The notes under the pieces are model-generated. The model was not told the DNA's origin, searched no databases, and saw nothing but the letters and a program-made list of their open reading frames with translations. Of a DNA stretch of 64,000 nt, positions 53,982 through 62,283 are shown piece after piece. Positions within the stretch are counted from its first letter, which is position 1. The number at the start of each line of letters is the position of its first letter. Source of the stretch: Aldehydirespirator sp965116195 (GTDB lineage: Bacteria; Actinomycetota; Acidimicrobiia; Acidimicrobiales; Aldehydirespiratoraceae). The stretch spans positions 310,001 through 374,000 of the forward strand of contig OZ220491.1 in NCBI GenBank assembly GCA_965116195.1, given 5' to 3'. The translations under genes were made by a program, and so were the position numbers.

Positions 53982-54793
53982 CTTCGCTGGCTGTTGCGGC
54001 TGGGGTCGCGGCGGTGCTGATGGTGGGCTGCTGGCTGGTGAGCCTGCGCCTGAAGGACGCATCGGTGGTGGACCCGCTGTGGCCGATGGTATTCGTCGCC
54101 GTGGCGTGGGTCGTGTGGCTCAGCTCAGGCGACTCCGGCGATGGCATCGGACGCAAGCTGTTACTGGCTGTGATGGTGACGCTGTGGGGTCTCCGGCTCG
54201 GCATCCACCTAGCGCTTCGCAAACGGGGTGAGCCGGAGGACTACCGCTATGTGGCGATGCGTGCTCGCTTCCAACCGTTCGAGTTGTGGAGCCTGCTGAT
54301 CGTTTTCGGATTGCAGGGTGTGCTCGCCACTGTTGTCGCGTTGCCGCTGATCGCTGTGATGGGTGCCGGTGCCGCTGACAGTTCCGCCGTGTGGTGGCTG
54401 GACTGGGTCGGTGCCGCGGTGTGGGCAATCGGGCTGCTGTTTGAGACGATCGGAGACTTCCAGCTCACACGCTTCCGCGCCGATCCTGCCAACCGGGGCA
54501 AGGTGCTTGATCGGGGATTGTGGCGCTACAGCCGCCACCCCAACTACTTCGGCGACTGCGTGGTCTGGTGGGGTATGTGGCTGGTGGCGGCTGCGGCAGG
54601 TGACTGGTGGACGGTGGTCGGGCCACTGCTCATGACGATCCTGTTGCTGCGGGTTTCGGGTGTGGCGCTGCTTGAGCGAACCATCGGCAAGCGACGCCCC
54701 GAATACGCCGAGTACGTGGCGCACACCAGTGCCTTCGTGCCACTGCCGCCCCGCCGCTCACGGCCATCGGGCACTGCCGACAGTCGCAGCTGA
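53978..54793 (+). CDS. DUF1295 membrane protein (steroid-reductase/ICMT-like)
   Basis: A 271-residue integral membrane protein with six or seven hydrophobic segments. The C-terminal signature LWRYSRHPNYFGDCVVWWGM, followed by LLERTIGKRRPEYAEYVAHT, identifies the DUF1295 group, related to steroid 5-alpha-reductase and isoprenylcysteine methyltransferase. N-terminal KDASVVDPLWPM and the central RGEPEDYRYVAMRARF are also characteristic. The start GTG 53978 overlaps the preceding micro-ORF stop by four bases. The next gene, the photolyase, follows by ten bases; DUF1295 proteins often sit near photolyase and cyclopropane-fatty-acid genes in bacteria, but their reaction is unknown. Confidence 0.85.
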   Translation: MTSLAVAAGVAAVLMVGCWLVSLRLKDASVVDPLWPMVFVAVAWVVWLSSGDSGDGIGRKLLLAVMVTLWGLRLGIHLALRKRGEPEDYRYVAMRARFQPFELWSLLIVFGLQGVLATVVALPLIAVMGAGAADSSAVWWLDWVGAAVWAIGLLFETIGDFQLTRFRADPANRGKVLDRGLWRYSRHPNYFGDCVVWWGMWLVAAAAGDWWTVVGPLLMTILLLRVSGVALLERTIGKRRPEYAEYVAHTSAFVPLPPRRSRPSGTADSRS

Positions 54794-54803
54794 TCATCGC
54801 GTC

Positions 54804-56735
54804 ATGGGCGATGTCGCGGTTGCGTGGTTTCGGCGCGACCTGCGGTTGGCAGACAACCCGGCATGGGCTGCGGCAACAAGCCACGCCACTGCTGTTCCGG
54901 TCGTGGTGTTTGAACCGCGCCTGCTAGCGGCAGCAGGCGCTCATCGGCTACGCGCCTATCTGGGCGCGGTGGCTGGTCTTGAGCAGTCACTGGAGAACAT
55001 CGGCGCGCCACTGCATGTGGTGGTCGGGGATCCTGTCGAAGTGATCGGGAGCGTGGCGGCTCAGCTGGGCGCTGCGACAGTTTGCGTGAATGCCGACGTG
55101 ACTCCTTACGCAGCGCGTCGCGACCGTCAGGTGGCCGACAGGCTTGGCCGCCCCCTGGAAGCGCATTGGGGCACGCTGGTACATCCGCCGGGCACGGTGC
55201 TGACCAGCCAGGGCAAGCTGTCGCAGGTGTTCACGCCTTTCTGGCGTCGCTGGCGGTGCCTGCCCCTGCCTCCCGAAGCCCAAGCTCGGGCGCAGGCCCA
55301 GGCCCGGCATGGAACCCTTACGGATGTCAACTTGGCTATGACCACACTGCCCCACCGTCAACGGCGACTGCCGGGCGGGCATGGCACCGTCAACGATGTT
55401 GACGCAACCATGCCGCTGCGTCCTGAGGCCCAGGCCCCAGTAGAGGCCCGGCACGGCATTGTCACTGATGTAGATGTGGTTGTGCCGCTGCGTCCTGAGG
55501 CCCAGGCCCCAGTAGAGGCCCGGCACGGCACCGTTGCCGATGTTGACGCAACCATGCCGCTGCGTTCCGAGGCCCAGGCCCCAGTCGAAGCCCAGCACGG
55601 CAGCAGCACTGATGTAGATGTGGTTATGCCGCTGAGTCCTGAGGCCCAGGTCCCACCGCAAGCCCAGCGCGGCACCGTTACCGATGTTGACGCCACCATG
55701 ACGCTGCGAGCTGCGCTGGCCGAACTGCGACGTATCGGCATTGAGCTACCGTCCGAACCCCCGCCTGCCGGAACACCGGCGTATTCCGAAGCGAGCGCCG
55801 CCGACCGACTTGACGGGTGGCTTGAAAGGGTGGATCGCTACCACAAGACCCGCGACTCATTCGGTGCTGCGCACACATCGGAACTGAGCGCCGCACTGCA
55901 TCTGGGCGTGCTGTCGCCCCGGTCGGTCGTGGCCGCGGTCGGTACTGACACGCCCGGGCGGGAAGCGTTCGTGCGTCAGTTCGCCTGGCGCGACTGGTAC
56001 GCCCACCTCACTTATCAGCATCCCGACATCGCCGACACAGCCATCAAGCCGTCCTATGAGAGGATCGCCTGGCGCGGCGGCAAAGGCGCTGACCGCGATT
56101 TCGAGGCATGGCGCGAGGGCCGCACCGGTTACCCGATAGTGGACGCGGCCATGCGCCAACTTGCCGCCACCGGACAGCTTCACAATCGCCTGCGTATGGT
56201 CGCTGCCTCGTTCTTGGTCAAGGACCTGCTTGTTGACTGGCGGCGTGGCGAGCGTTGGTTCCGACGTTTGTTGGTGGACGGCGATGTTGCGCAGAATGCC
56301 GGCAACTGGCAATGGGTCGCCGGCACCGGCCCCGACGCTGCGCCGTATTTCAGGGTCTTCAATCCCGTTACGCAGAGTCGGCGTCATGACCCTGAGGGTG
56401 TCCATCTGAGGCGGTGGGTTCCGGAGTTGGCCCGCCTGGAGGCTGATGCCATTCATGCGCCTTGGGAGGCTTCGTTGTCCCAGCTTGCGGCCGCCGGAGT
56501 CAGGCTCGGTGTGGACTACCCGGCACCCATCGTTGATCACGCGGCGGCGCGCCAACGTGCCCTGGCGGCTTACCGGGCCGCAGTTGAAGGTGGCGCGTCC
56601 GGCGGCCAGGATCCGACGGACATGACGCTCTTTGAGGTGGCGGCTCACCGGGCTGCGGTTGACACCGGTGAGTCGGCGGCCACGACCGACAGTGCCATAC
56701 TGCCCTTCGTGGAAACAACCGCAGAAGGGAGATGA
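54804..56735 (+). CDS. Deoxyribodipyrimidine photolyase with internal repeat insert
   Basis: This is a class I photolyase/cryptochrome: light-driven repair of cyclobutane dimers with FAD. It has an N-terminal antenna domain (VAWFRRDLRLADNPAW; GAATVCVNADVTPYAARRD) and the FAD domain (TSELSAALHLGVLSPRSV; REAFVRQFAWRDWY; RTGYPIVDAAMRQLAATG; MVAASFLVKDLLVDWRRGE; NAGNWQWVAGTGPDAAPYFR). Between them, residues about 152-300 are an extra stretch of repeats with a 24-residue period, lengthening the usual interdomain linker to make 643 residues instead of about 470. ATG 54804 follows the DUF1295 gene by ten bases. Repair activity is likely, since the FAD-site residues are intact, but a cryptochrome role is not excluded. 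Confidence 0.92.
   Translation: MGDVAVAWFRRDLRLADNPAWAAATSHATAVPVVVFEPRLLAAAGAHRLRAYLGAVAGLEQSLENIGAPLHVVVGDPVEVIGSVAAQLGAATVCVNADVTPYAARRDRQVADRLGRPLEAHWGTLVHPPGTVLTSQGKLSQVFTPFWRRWRCLPLPPEAQARAQAQARHGTLTDVNLAMTTLPHRQRRLPGGHGTVNDVDATMPLRPEAQAPVEARHGIVTDVDVVVPLRPEAQAPVEARHGTVADVDATMPLRSEAQAPVEAQHGSSTDVDVVMPLSPEAQVPPQAQRGTVTDVDATMTLRAALAELRRIGIELPSEPPPAGTPAYSEASAADRLDGWLERVDRYHKTRDSFGAAHTSELSAALHLGVLSPRSVVAAVGTDTPGREAFVRQFAWRDWYAHLTYQHPDIADTAIKPSYERIAWRGGKGADRDFEAWREGRTGYPIVDAAMRQLAATGQLHNRLRMVAASFLVKDLLVDWRRGERWFRRLLVDGDVAQNAGNWQWVAGTGPDAAPYFRVFNPVTQSRRHDPEGVHLRRWVPELARLEADAIHAPWEASLSQLAAAGVRLGVDYPAPIVDHAAARQRALAAYRAAVEGGASGGQDPTDMTLFEVAAHRAAVDTGESAATTDSAILPFVETTAEGR
55260..55704 (+). repeat. 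72 bp in-frame tandem repeats inside the photolyase gene
   Basis: Units beginning at 55413, 55485, 55557 and 55629 are exactly 72 bases apart and encode 24-residue repeats of the form PLRPEAQAPVEARHG plus TVADVDATM. One or two degenerate units precede them from about 55260. The phase is preserved throughout, so the enzyme's frame stays open. Alternating TDVDVV and NDVDAT versions suggest a two-unit duplication step. Confidence 0.9.
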
Positions 56736-56740
56736 CGCAG

Positions 56741-56943
56741 TTGCGCAAAGTGCTGGTGTACTTGATGCTCCTCAGTGGGCGGTTCGACGGGCTAGCCCGA
56801 CATTTTCAGGTTGCGCAAGGTGCTGGGCGTACTTGATGTTGTTGCTGGGTCAAACAACCGCGGAAGGGAAGTGAAGTAGTGCGCAAGGTGCTGGGCGTAC
56901 TTGATGCTGCTGGGTCAAACAACCGCGGAAGGGAAGTGAAGTA
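56741..56943 (+). repeat. Repeated photolyase/antiporter junction
   Basis: Copies of the antiporter start (CGCAAAGTGCTGG-GTAC) occur at 56741, 56811 and 56879 before the true start at 56944. Between them lie copies of the photolyase end (CAAACAACCGCGGAAGGGAA against CGAA-type ETTAEGR-stop). The last two units form micro-ORFs of 22 and 21 codons (56811-56879 TTG start; 56879-56944 GTG start). Each overlaps the next start by one base (TAGTG). This is the same junction-duplication pattern seen at gap/pgk and fabH/DUF1295. Confidence 0.8.
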
Positions 56944-58305
56944 GTGCGCAAAGTGCTGGCGTACTCGATGCTGCTGCTGGTCGGGTTGGTGCTGTCGCAG
57001 TTCCTGCCGCAGCTGACCGGTGACCTGCACGACTCGACGGCAACGACAATCCGTGTGCTGACCATGACCGGCCTGGCGTTCATCATGATCCATGTCGGCT
57101 TCGAGTTCCACATCGACAAGAGCAATCTTCGCCAGTACGGGTGGGACTACTTCGTGGCGTTCACCGCTGCGTCTTTCCCGTGGGTTTTCGTCACCGGGTA
57201 CTTCGTGTTCGTGATGCTGCCGTCGGATTTGTGGGGCAGCGCGGACGCTTGGAAAGAGACGCTGTTGGCGGGCAGGTTTGCGGCACCGACCTCGGCCGGG
57301 GTCTTGTTCAGCATGCTCGCCGCAGCGGGCCTCGGTGCCACTTGGCTGTTTCGCAAAGCGCGGATTCTTGCGATCTTCGACGACCTTGACACCGTGCTGT
57401 TGATGATTCCGTTGCAGATTTTGCTGGTCGGTCTAGCATGGCAACTCGGAGGCGTGGTGGTGCTCATGGCCGTGCTGCTCGTGGTTGCGTACGTGTTTCT
57501 GCACCGGGTGACGCTGCCGGTTACCTGGGGCTGGGTCGTGTTCTACGCCGCTGCGATAGTGGGCATCAGCGAGATGCTGTACGCGCTGACGAAGGTGATT
57601 GACCCGTCCGTTCCGATCCACATCGAAGTCCTACTGCCCGCTTTCGTGCTCGGCTGCGTTGCCAGGCCCCGGTCAGCCGCCGCGCCGGGTGTCGCGTCGG
57701 GCACCGCCGAGGCAGTCGAGGCTGATCTGCATGCGGTGCTGGAACGGCCGAAAGAGCAGCGTGCGGCAGCCTCGGTTGCGGCGGTGTTCATGCTGCTGGT
57801 CGGGTTGAGCCTGCCGCAGATTTTCGAGGGCTCCGACGCGCAGCATCCCGAACCGACCGAGGCGTCGCTGCACGCAGCCGCGCCGGCTGGTTCGGTGGAT
57901 GATCCGACCGTGCATGGTGGGCAGTACGAGGGTCGCTATGTCGCCACCGTGACTGCCAGTCAGCCCCAGATGGCCTGGAGCGAGATCGCTTGGCATGTTT
58001 TGGTACTGTCGTTGCTGAGCAATCTGGGAAAGATGTTTCCGGCGTTGTGCTACCGCCGCCTAGCCCACTGGCGGGAGCGGCTGGCTGTGGCCATCGGCAT
58101 GTGGCCCAGGGGCGAAGTCGGTGCCGGTGTGCTGGTACTCAGCCTCAGCTATGGCATCCGTGGGCCGATTGTCACCGTGGCGATGTTGTCGTTGGCGCTC
58201 AACCTTTCGCTGACCGGTGTGTTCATCTTCTTCGTCAAGAAACTCATCGCCCCCGTAACCCAGCCGGTTCAGCAGGAATCGGTTGCCCTCAAGCAGCCCG
58301 CGTAG
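56944..58305 (+). CDS. Cation:proton antiporter (CPA family)
   Basis: A 453-residue membrane protein with about twelve hydrophobic segments. Conserved antiporter regions are visible: GLAFIMIHVGFEF, the helix-breaking RFAAPTSAGVLFSMLAAAGL and FDDLDTVLLMIPLQI, where the acidic pair corresponds to the ion-binding aspartates of CPA transporters, and SLSYGIRGPIVTVAMLSLAL near the end. A hydrophilic loop of about 70 residues separates the last helices. It probably exchanges Na+ or K+ for H+. GTG 56944 is the last of several copies of the start region; the frame has no better start. Confidence 0.83.
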   Translation: MRKVLAYSMLLLVGLVLSQFLPQLTGDLHDSTATTIRVLTMTGLAFIMIHVGFEFHIDKSNLRQYGWDYFVAFTAASFPWVFVTGYFVFVMLPSDLWGSADAWKETLLAGRFAAPTSAGVLFSMLAAAGLGATWLFRKARILAIFDDLDTVLLMIPLQILLVGLAWQLGGVVVLMAVLLVVAYVFLHRVTLPVTWGWVVFYAAAIVGISEMLYALTKVIDPSVPIHIEVLLPAFVLGCVARPRSAAAPGVASGTAEAVEADLHAVLERPKEQRAAASVAAVFMLLVGLSLPQIFEGSDAQHPEPTEASLHAAAPAGSVDDPTVHGGQYEGRYVATVTASQPQMAWSEIAWHVLVLSLLSNLGKMFPALCYRRLAHWRERLAVAIGMWPRGEVGAGVLVLSLSYGIRGPIVTVAMLSLALNLSLTGVFIFFVKKLIAPVTQPVQQESVALKQPA

Positions 58306-58397
58306 TACTGCTTCGCATCAAGCGCCCGCATCAGGCTCTTATATCCGGCGACAGTCCTCGGGCAAAGCGGTCAACACATAGTTCGCTTACGCAGCGA

Positions 58398-59393
58398 TCA
58401 ACGGTTGCTTCGCGAAGTGGCGGTTGGCTTTGGGAGGTTGACGAGTTCGTAGCTGAGGTTGACGAGTTGGCGGGCTGTGCGCATGTCGCGGGCATCGGGG
58501 TTGGGGGTTTCCATGGGCCAGCCGCCGTTCTTGGTGCCTTCGTCGCGGTAGAGGACGCTGCTTTGGCTGAAATAGGCACCGGAGTGTTGCGGGGCATCGT
58601 CGGAGATGAGGCAGTGCAGGCTGGTCTGGGCGGATTCTTCGTTGCTGTCGGACATGAACCTCGTCAACGGGCGCATCACCTTCATCGCCACCCTCATGAG
58701 GCCCTTGGCACCGGAGCCGAAGTTGGAGCGGGCCCAGCCAGGGTGGACCGAGAAGACCGAAAAGTGGGTGCCCTTGACTCGTTCGGCGAGTTCTTTGGCG
58801 TAGAGGACCGTGGCGACCTTGGCTTCGGCATAAGCACCGAAGTTGCTGAATTTGCGGGTCTTGTAATTGATGTCGTCAAAGTTGATGGCGGGGCGCTTTT
58901 TCGGGCTGCCGGCATGCACCACCGACGACAGGATCACCATGCGGGAATCGGGTGTGGCCTGCAAGGTGTCGAGGAGCAGTTCGGTGAGCAGGAAGTGGCC
59001 GAAATAGCTGACACCGATGGTGGTTTCGAGGCCGTCTTCGGTGTGTTCGACGGTGCCCGACATGTTGACGAACCCGGCGTTGCAGGCAAGGCCGTGGAGT
59101 TCGCTGTGGCTGGCGAGGAACTCGCTCACGAAGCTGCGCACCGAGGCGAGGCTGGCGAGGTCGAGGTGCATGACCTCCTGGCTGCCGACGAGTCCGGTGC
59201 CGGTGAACTCGGCGGCAGCTTTCTCGCCGGCATCAACGCGGCGACATGCCATGACGACATGGCCGCCCTGTCGGACCAACTGGCGTGCAGTTTCGAGGCC
59301 GACGCCTGAATTGGCACCGGTCACGATGTATGTTTTTCCCGACAGGTCTTTCGAGCGGGTGGTGTCGTCGATTGCGTGTTTGATACGTGCCAT
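58398..59393 (-). CDS. Short-chain dehydrogenase/reductase
   Basis: This is a classical-type SDR of 331 residues. The cofactor motif TGANSGVGLETA is near residue 25 with RR following the second strand (MACRRVDAG), which favours NADP(H). The structural NAG is in LACNAGFVN, the active-site Ser in VILSSVVHAG, and YAEAK provides the Tyr and Lys. The overall pattern resembles the retinol-dehydrogenase/protochlorophyllide-reductase-like subgroup. ATG 59393 follows AAGGAACC, and the gene is 21 bases downstream of the phytanoyl-CoA dioxygenase gene, so both are probably co-transcribed and act on related substrates. Confidence 0.88.
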   Translation of the reverse strand: MARIKHAIDDTTRSKDLSGKTYIVTGANSGVGLETARQLVRQGGHVVMACRRVDAGEKAAAEFTGTGLVGSQEVMHLDLASLASVRSFVSEFLASHSELHGLACNAGFVNMSGTVEHTEDGLETTIGVSYFGHFLLTELLLDTLQATPDSRMVILSSVVHAGSPKKRPAINFDDINYKTRKFSNFGAYAEAKVATVLYAKELAERVKGTHFSVFSVHPGWARSNFGSGAKGLMRVAMKVMRPLTRFMSDSNEESAQTSLHCLISDDAPQHSGAYFSQSSVLYRDEGTKNGGWPMETPNPDARDMRTARQLVNLSYELVNLPKPTATSRSNR

Positions 59394-59414
59394 TGCGGTT
59401 CCTTTTAGAAGGGG

Positions 59415-60296
59415 TCAGGCTGTTTTGAACTGCTCCAGGAGTCGTTTGGGGTGCATGCCTCGGACGAAGCCCATGAACGGGGGATGGATGCTGTAGCCGA
59501 GGAGTCGTTGAATGTGTTCCGAGGAGCGGGCGACGCGCTCTTGAGACGCTGAGAGCGAGAAGTTTTCCTGGGGGCGGCACCAGGGTCGGCAGTACTGGGC
59601 GGTGACGCACATGCGAGATCGGTCGGTGTGGTTCGCTCCGCCACCGTGCCAGGTGGTGCCGAGCAGAAAGAGCATTGACCCCGCCGGCATGACTGCCGGA
59701 ATCGCCTTGGATTGTTCGTCTTCGGTGGGGAAGTGGTCGTCCCATCGGTGTGAGCCGGGGATGATGACGGTGGCACCGTTGTGTGGGGTGAAGTCGTCAA
59801 TGGCGAAGATCGTTGCTGCGCCGAGCGCGGGCCGTGGGCGTGGCCAGGCGTAGAAAACGTCGTCAACGTGCAAGCCCTGTGCCTTCTCGCCGGGGGCTAT
59901 GTCAATGACTTGTAGTTGCGAGAGCAGGTAGTTCGGCTCGAACAACTCGTCCAGCAAGCCGAGAGCGAGGGGGTGCTCCACGACGGGGTCAAGGACATCG
60001 GTGTCGTTGAGCGGTGAGTAGAGTCGGCGGGTCTTGTACCCCTCGAAGGCGTTGCGTCCGCCGCTGTGTACGAAGAGAGGGTCAACCGTTGCGCGTATGT
60101 CAGCAACGGTGTCGTCTGCAAGGACATTTTCGACGATGGTGTAGCCGTGCTGTTCAAGGTCGGCGAGGCATCGCTGTTTCAGGGTGTTGTCGATACCGGG
60201 CTGCGATCCGGCGGTTGACGGGTACTTTATGGCGTGATCAGCAGTCAAGTACGCGTCGGAGGCCTGTGCAGCGAGATCGGCTCGGGTCATTGTCAT
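59415..60296 (-). CDS. Phytanoyl-CoA dioxygenase (PhyH) family protein
   Basis: This is a 2-oxoglutarate/Fe(II)-dependent oxygenase of the PhyH family, 293 residues. The iron ligands are probably His and Asp in GLHVDDVFY and the distal His in TTWHGGGAN; the Arg in DRSRMCVTAQY would bind 2-oxoglutarate. DLEQHGYTIVENVLADDTV is the usual N-terminal signature and GATVIIPGSHRWDD lies in the core barrel. ATG 60296 follows AGAGGAG at five bases. The natural substrate is unknown; the SDR gene immediately downstream suggests a two-step oxidation. Confidence 0.87.
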   Translation of the reverse strand: MTMTRADLAAQASDAYLTADHAIKYPSTAGSQPGIDNTLKQRCLADLEQHGYTIVENVLADDTVADIRATVDPLFVHSGGRNAFEGYKTRRLYSPLNDTDVLDPVVEHPLALGLLDELFEPNYLLSQLQVIDIAPGEKAQGLHVDDVFYAWPRPRPALGAATIFAIDDFTPHNGATVIIPGSHRWDDHFPTEDEQSKAIPAVMPAGSMLFLLGTTWHGGGANHTDRSRMCVTAQYCRPWCRPQENFSLSASQERVARSSEHIQRLLGYSIHPPFMGFVRGMHPKRLLEQFKTA

Positions 60297-60475
60297 CTTT
60301 GCTCCTCTCGTGCCGGTTTGGAAACATCCGATTCATCTGCTCCGACCCCGATTTTATGGAACTGGCAGCGTCGCAGGACTTGGAGTAGCTTGTTACCTTT
60401 GATGCGGCCGTTGCTCCGCGCTACTCGCAGAATCATCTCTGCGCCGCCGGGCGGACAAGGTGTACCCAAAGCCAA
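60293..60475 (-). CDS. Possible small ORF coupled to the PhyH gene
   Basis: This 60-codon frame ends in an ATGA overlap with the PhyH start and contains that gene's ribosome site. The product (MALGTPCPPGGAEMILRVAR...) resembles no family I know. The overlap may be coincidence, and I rate it a weak candidate. Confidence 0.25.
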   Translation of the reverse strand: MALGTPCPPGGAEMILRVARSNGRIKGNKLLQVLRRCQFHKIGVGADESDVSKPAREEQR

Positions 60476-60507
60476 CGTCAGGCAACCGCAAGCCTACGAT
60501 TGAGGCC

Positions 60508-60957
60508 ATGCCCCACTTGACTGCCAGTGCCGCGCTCGTTTCCATTGGCTATCAAGAACGCAACATCGGCGAATTCGTTGAGCTTCTTGTCGATAACAGT
60601 GTTGAGATACTCGTTGATGTCCGGCTCAACGCGATCTCCCGCAAACGCGGCTTCTCCAAGGCAGCACTGTCTGATGCCCTGGAACAAGCGGGCATCACCT
60701 ACCGCCACGAACGCCAACTGGGCAACCCGAAGGACAACCGAGAACCCTTCCGCCAAGGCCTTGCCTCAGCCCGCGACAGGTATCTGGCTCATCTCTCCAA
60801 CGGAGCATCCGACATCTGCGACGAGATCGTGTCTCTCGCCAGCACGACCCGAGTTGCCCTGCTCTGCTACGAGCGAGATCACGCCGATTGTCACCGCTCT
60901 TGCATCATCGAAACCGCCCAAGCCCAAAACCCAAACCTGAACATCATCAAGATCTGA
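60508..60957 (+). CDS. DUF488 family protein
   Basis: The 149-residue protein has the DUF488 pattern: SIGYQERNIGEFVELL, then ILVDVRLNAISRKRGFSK, YRHERQLGNPK and the Cys/His-rich end ALLCYERDHADCHRSCI. The family is of unknown function and is often found in defence or accessory loci. ATG 60508 is seven bases after TACGAT, consistent with a leaderless transcript. The next gene starts six bases after its stop. Confidence 0.82.
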   Translation: MPHLTASAALVSIGYQERNIGEFVELLVDNSVEILVDVRLNAISRKRGFSKAALSDALEQAGITYRHERQLGNPKDNREPFRQGLASARDRYLAHLSNGASDICDEIVSLASTTRVALLCYERDHADCHRSCIIETAQAQNPNLNIIKI

Positions 60958-60963
60958 CCAACC

Positions 60964-61788
60964 GTGCCTGCTGAACAAGAACTCCGGGTCATGATCCTCG
61001 TCAAGGCCGCGCCGGTTCTGACATCGCAACTCCAAGAATCGATGTGTGTCGCTGCCATGACCCTTGACGACAGCCCACGCTGGATCCGACTCCACCCAGT
61101 GCCATTCCGTGATCTGAACGATGCCAGCAAATTTCGCAAGTACCAAGAGGTCACGGTCGCCGCGATCCGCCCACAATCGGATCGTCGGCCCGAATCATGG
61201 TCACCACTGGAGGGCTCAATCCAACTCGGTGACACCATTGGTACCGATCACGACTGGTCAACCAGACGCGAGCGAGTTGCCAAACTTGGTGAGCGCACAA
61301 CCTGCGATCTTTTCAAAGCCAACCAGTTCGGATCGGGACCCAACACCCCATCTCTTGCTGTTGTCCGTGCAGCTGCGCCGCCGGAGCTACTCATCACCGA
61401 ACGCGATGCCGCGCAACTCGACGAGTGGCGGAAGCGGGCCGATGCGATCGCCGCACAACAATCGCTTTTCGACGACCTCAATGTCACAAAGGCACCCTTC
61501 GAGATCATTCCATGGCGCTTCCGGTACAAGTACCGGTGCCTCGCCCCGAACTGCAGCGGACACTGCCAGACCATCATTGACTGGGAAGTCGTCACTCTTT
61601 ACCGCAAGGTCCACGACAGGCCAAATTGGCAGGACCTCATGCGCCAGAAGTTCGTCAAAGAACTCTGGGCACCCGAACGTGACACGACTCTGTTTGTCGG
61701 CAACATGGAACAAAGACCGTCGAGTTTCTTGGTCCTCGGCGTGTTCTGGCCGCCGCAAAGTGGTATGCAGCGGTCGCTGTTTGGCTAG
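60964..61788 (+). CDS. Uncharacterised protein paired with DUF488
   Basis: I do not recognise this 274-residue protein by name. It begins MILVKAAPVLTSQLQESMCV after GTG 60964 and contains WIRLHPVPFRDL near residue 40, an internal KYRCLAPNCSGHCQTIIDWE with Cys and His that may bind a metal, and a C-terminal FVGNMEQRPSSFLVLGVFWP. Its placement six bases after the DUF488 gene suggests a two-gene unit with one function. Confidence 0.65.
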   Translation: MPAEQELRVMILVKAAPVLTSQLQESMCVAAMTLDDSPRWIRLHPVPFRDLNDASKFRKYQEVTVAAIRPQSDRRPESWSPLEGSIQLGDTIGTDHDWSTRRERVAKLGERTTCDLFKANQFGSGPNTPSLAVVRAAAPPELLITERDAAQLDEWRKRADAIAAQQSLFDDLNVTKAPFEIIPWRFRYKYRCLAPNCSGHCQTIIDWEVVTLYRKVHDRPNWQDLMRQKFVKELWAPERDTTLFVGNMEQRPSSFLVLGVFWPPQSGMQRSLFG

Positions 61789-62283
61789 TGTCTGTGCCGT
61801 TGCCCTCGGCGTGGTGACAACTGGTTCAAATTGACGGTCAAACTAAATTCGACCTAAATTCGACGGTTTGGAACCTCCACACATCAATTGAGTGTACCCT
61901 TACCAGTAACTCCCCGGTGTCGCCAATGCTCCTCGTGGCATGCGCCCGGGGTATTGCCTTTCCGGTACATCCGCCTTGCTTTGTGCTCCGGTCACGATTG
62001 AGTTCTCAGCACAGGGATGTTCCTTCTCCTACCGGTTTGCTGGGGCGTGCCGCGTCGGGGTCGTTTCATGTACTTGCGAGATCCAGCGCCGTGTGGAACT
62101 CGCTGTGATCCGCGTCAGCCTTGAACTCGCTACTAAAGGACTTACGCGACCGGCCCGGCCCCAACACCGGCCCGCACGCTGCTTTGCCGATCACATTTCT
62201 CATGCATCACTGACATGACTACCTCCTAAATGAGGTGACCGGCCAACGGGGGAGGCACCGGTCGTTGCGTGATGGGGTGGGTT
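61789..62283. other. Accessory spacer, no gene called
   Basis: About 500 bases with only short frames. TAAATTCGACCTAAATTCGAC near 61842-61864 is a short direct repeat. On the minus strand a 14-residue segment near 62150 (RSRKSFSSEFKADA) resembles the start of an IS3-type transposase OrfA, but the frame stops soon after, so at most this is a transposon relic. GACCGG...CCGGTC near 62240-62265 can form a weak hairpin. Confidence 0.35.

Noticed and set aside
57990..59309. A 439-codon plus-strand frame after the antiporter.
   Set aside because: It mostly mirrors the SDR gene on the opposite strand, which has all catalytic motifs.
62100..62220. IS3-type transposase OrfA start on the minus strand.
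   Set aside because: Only about 14 residues match the pattern and the frame ends shortly after; too weak to call an insertion sequence.
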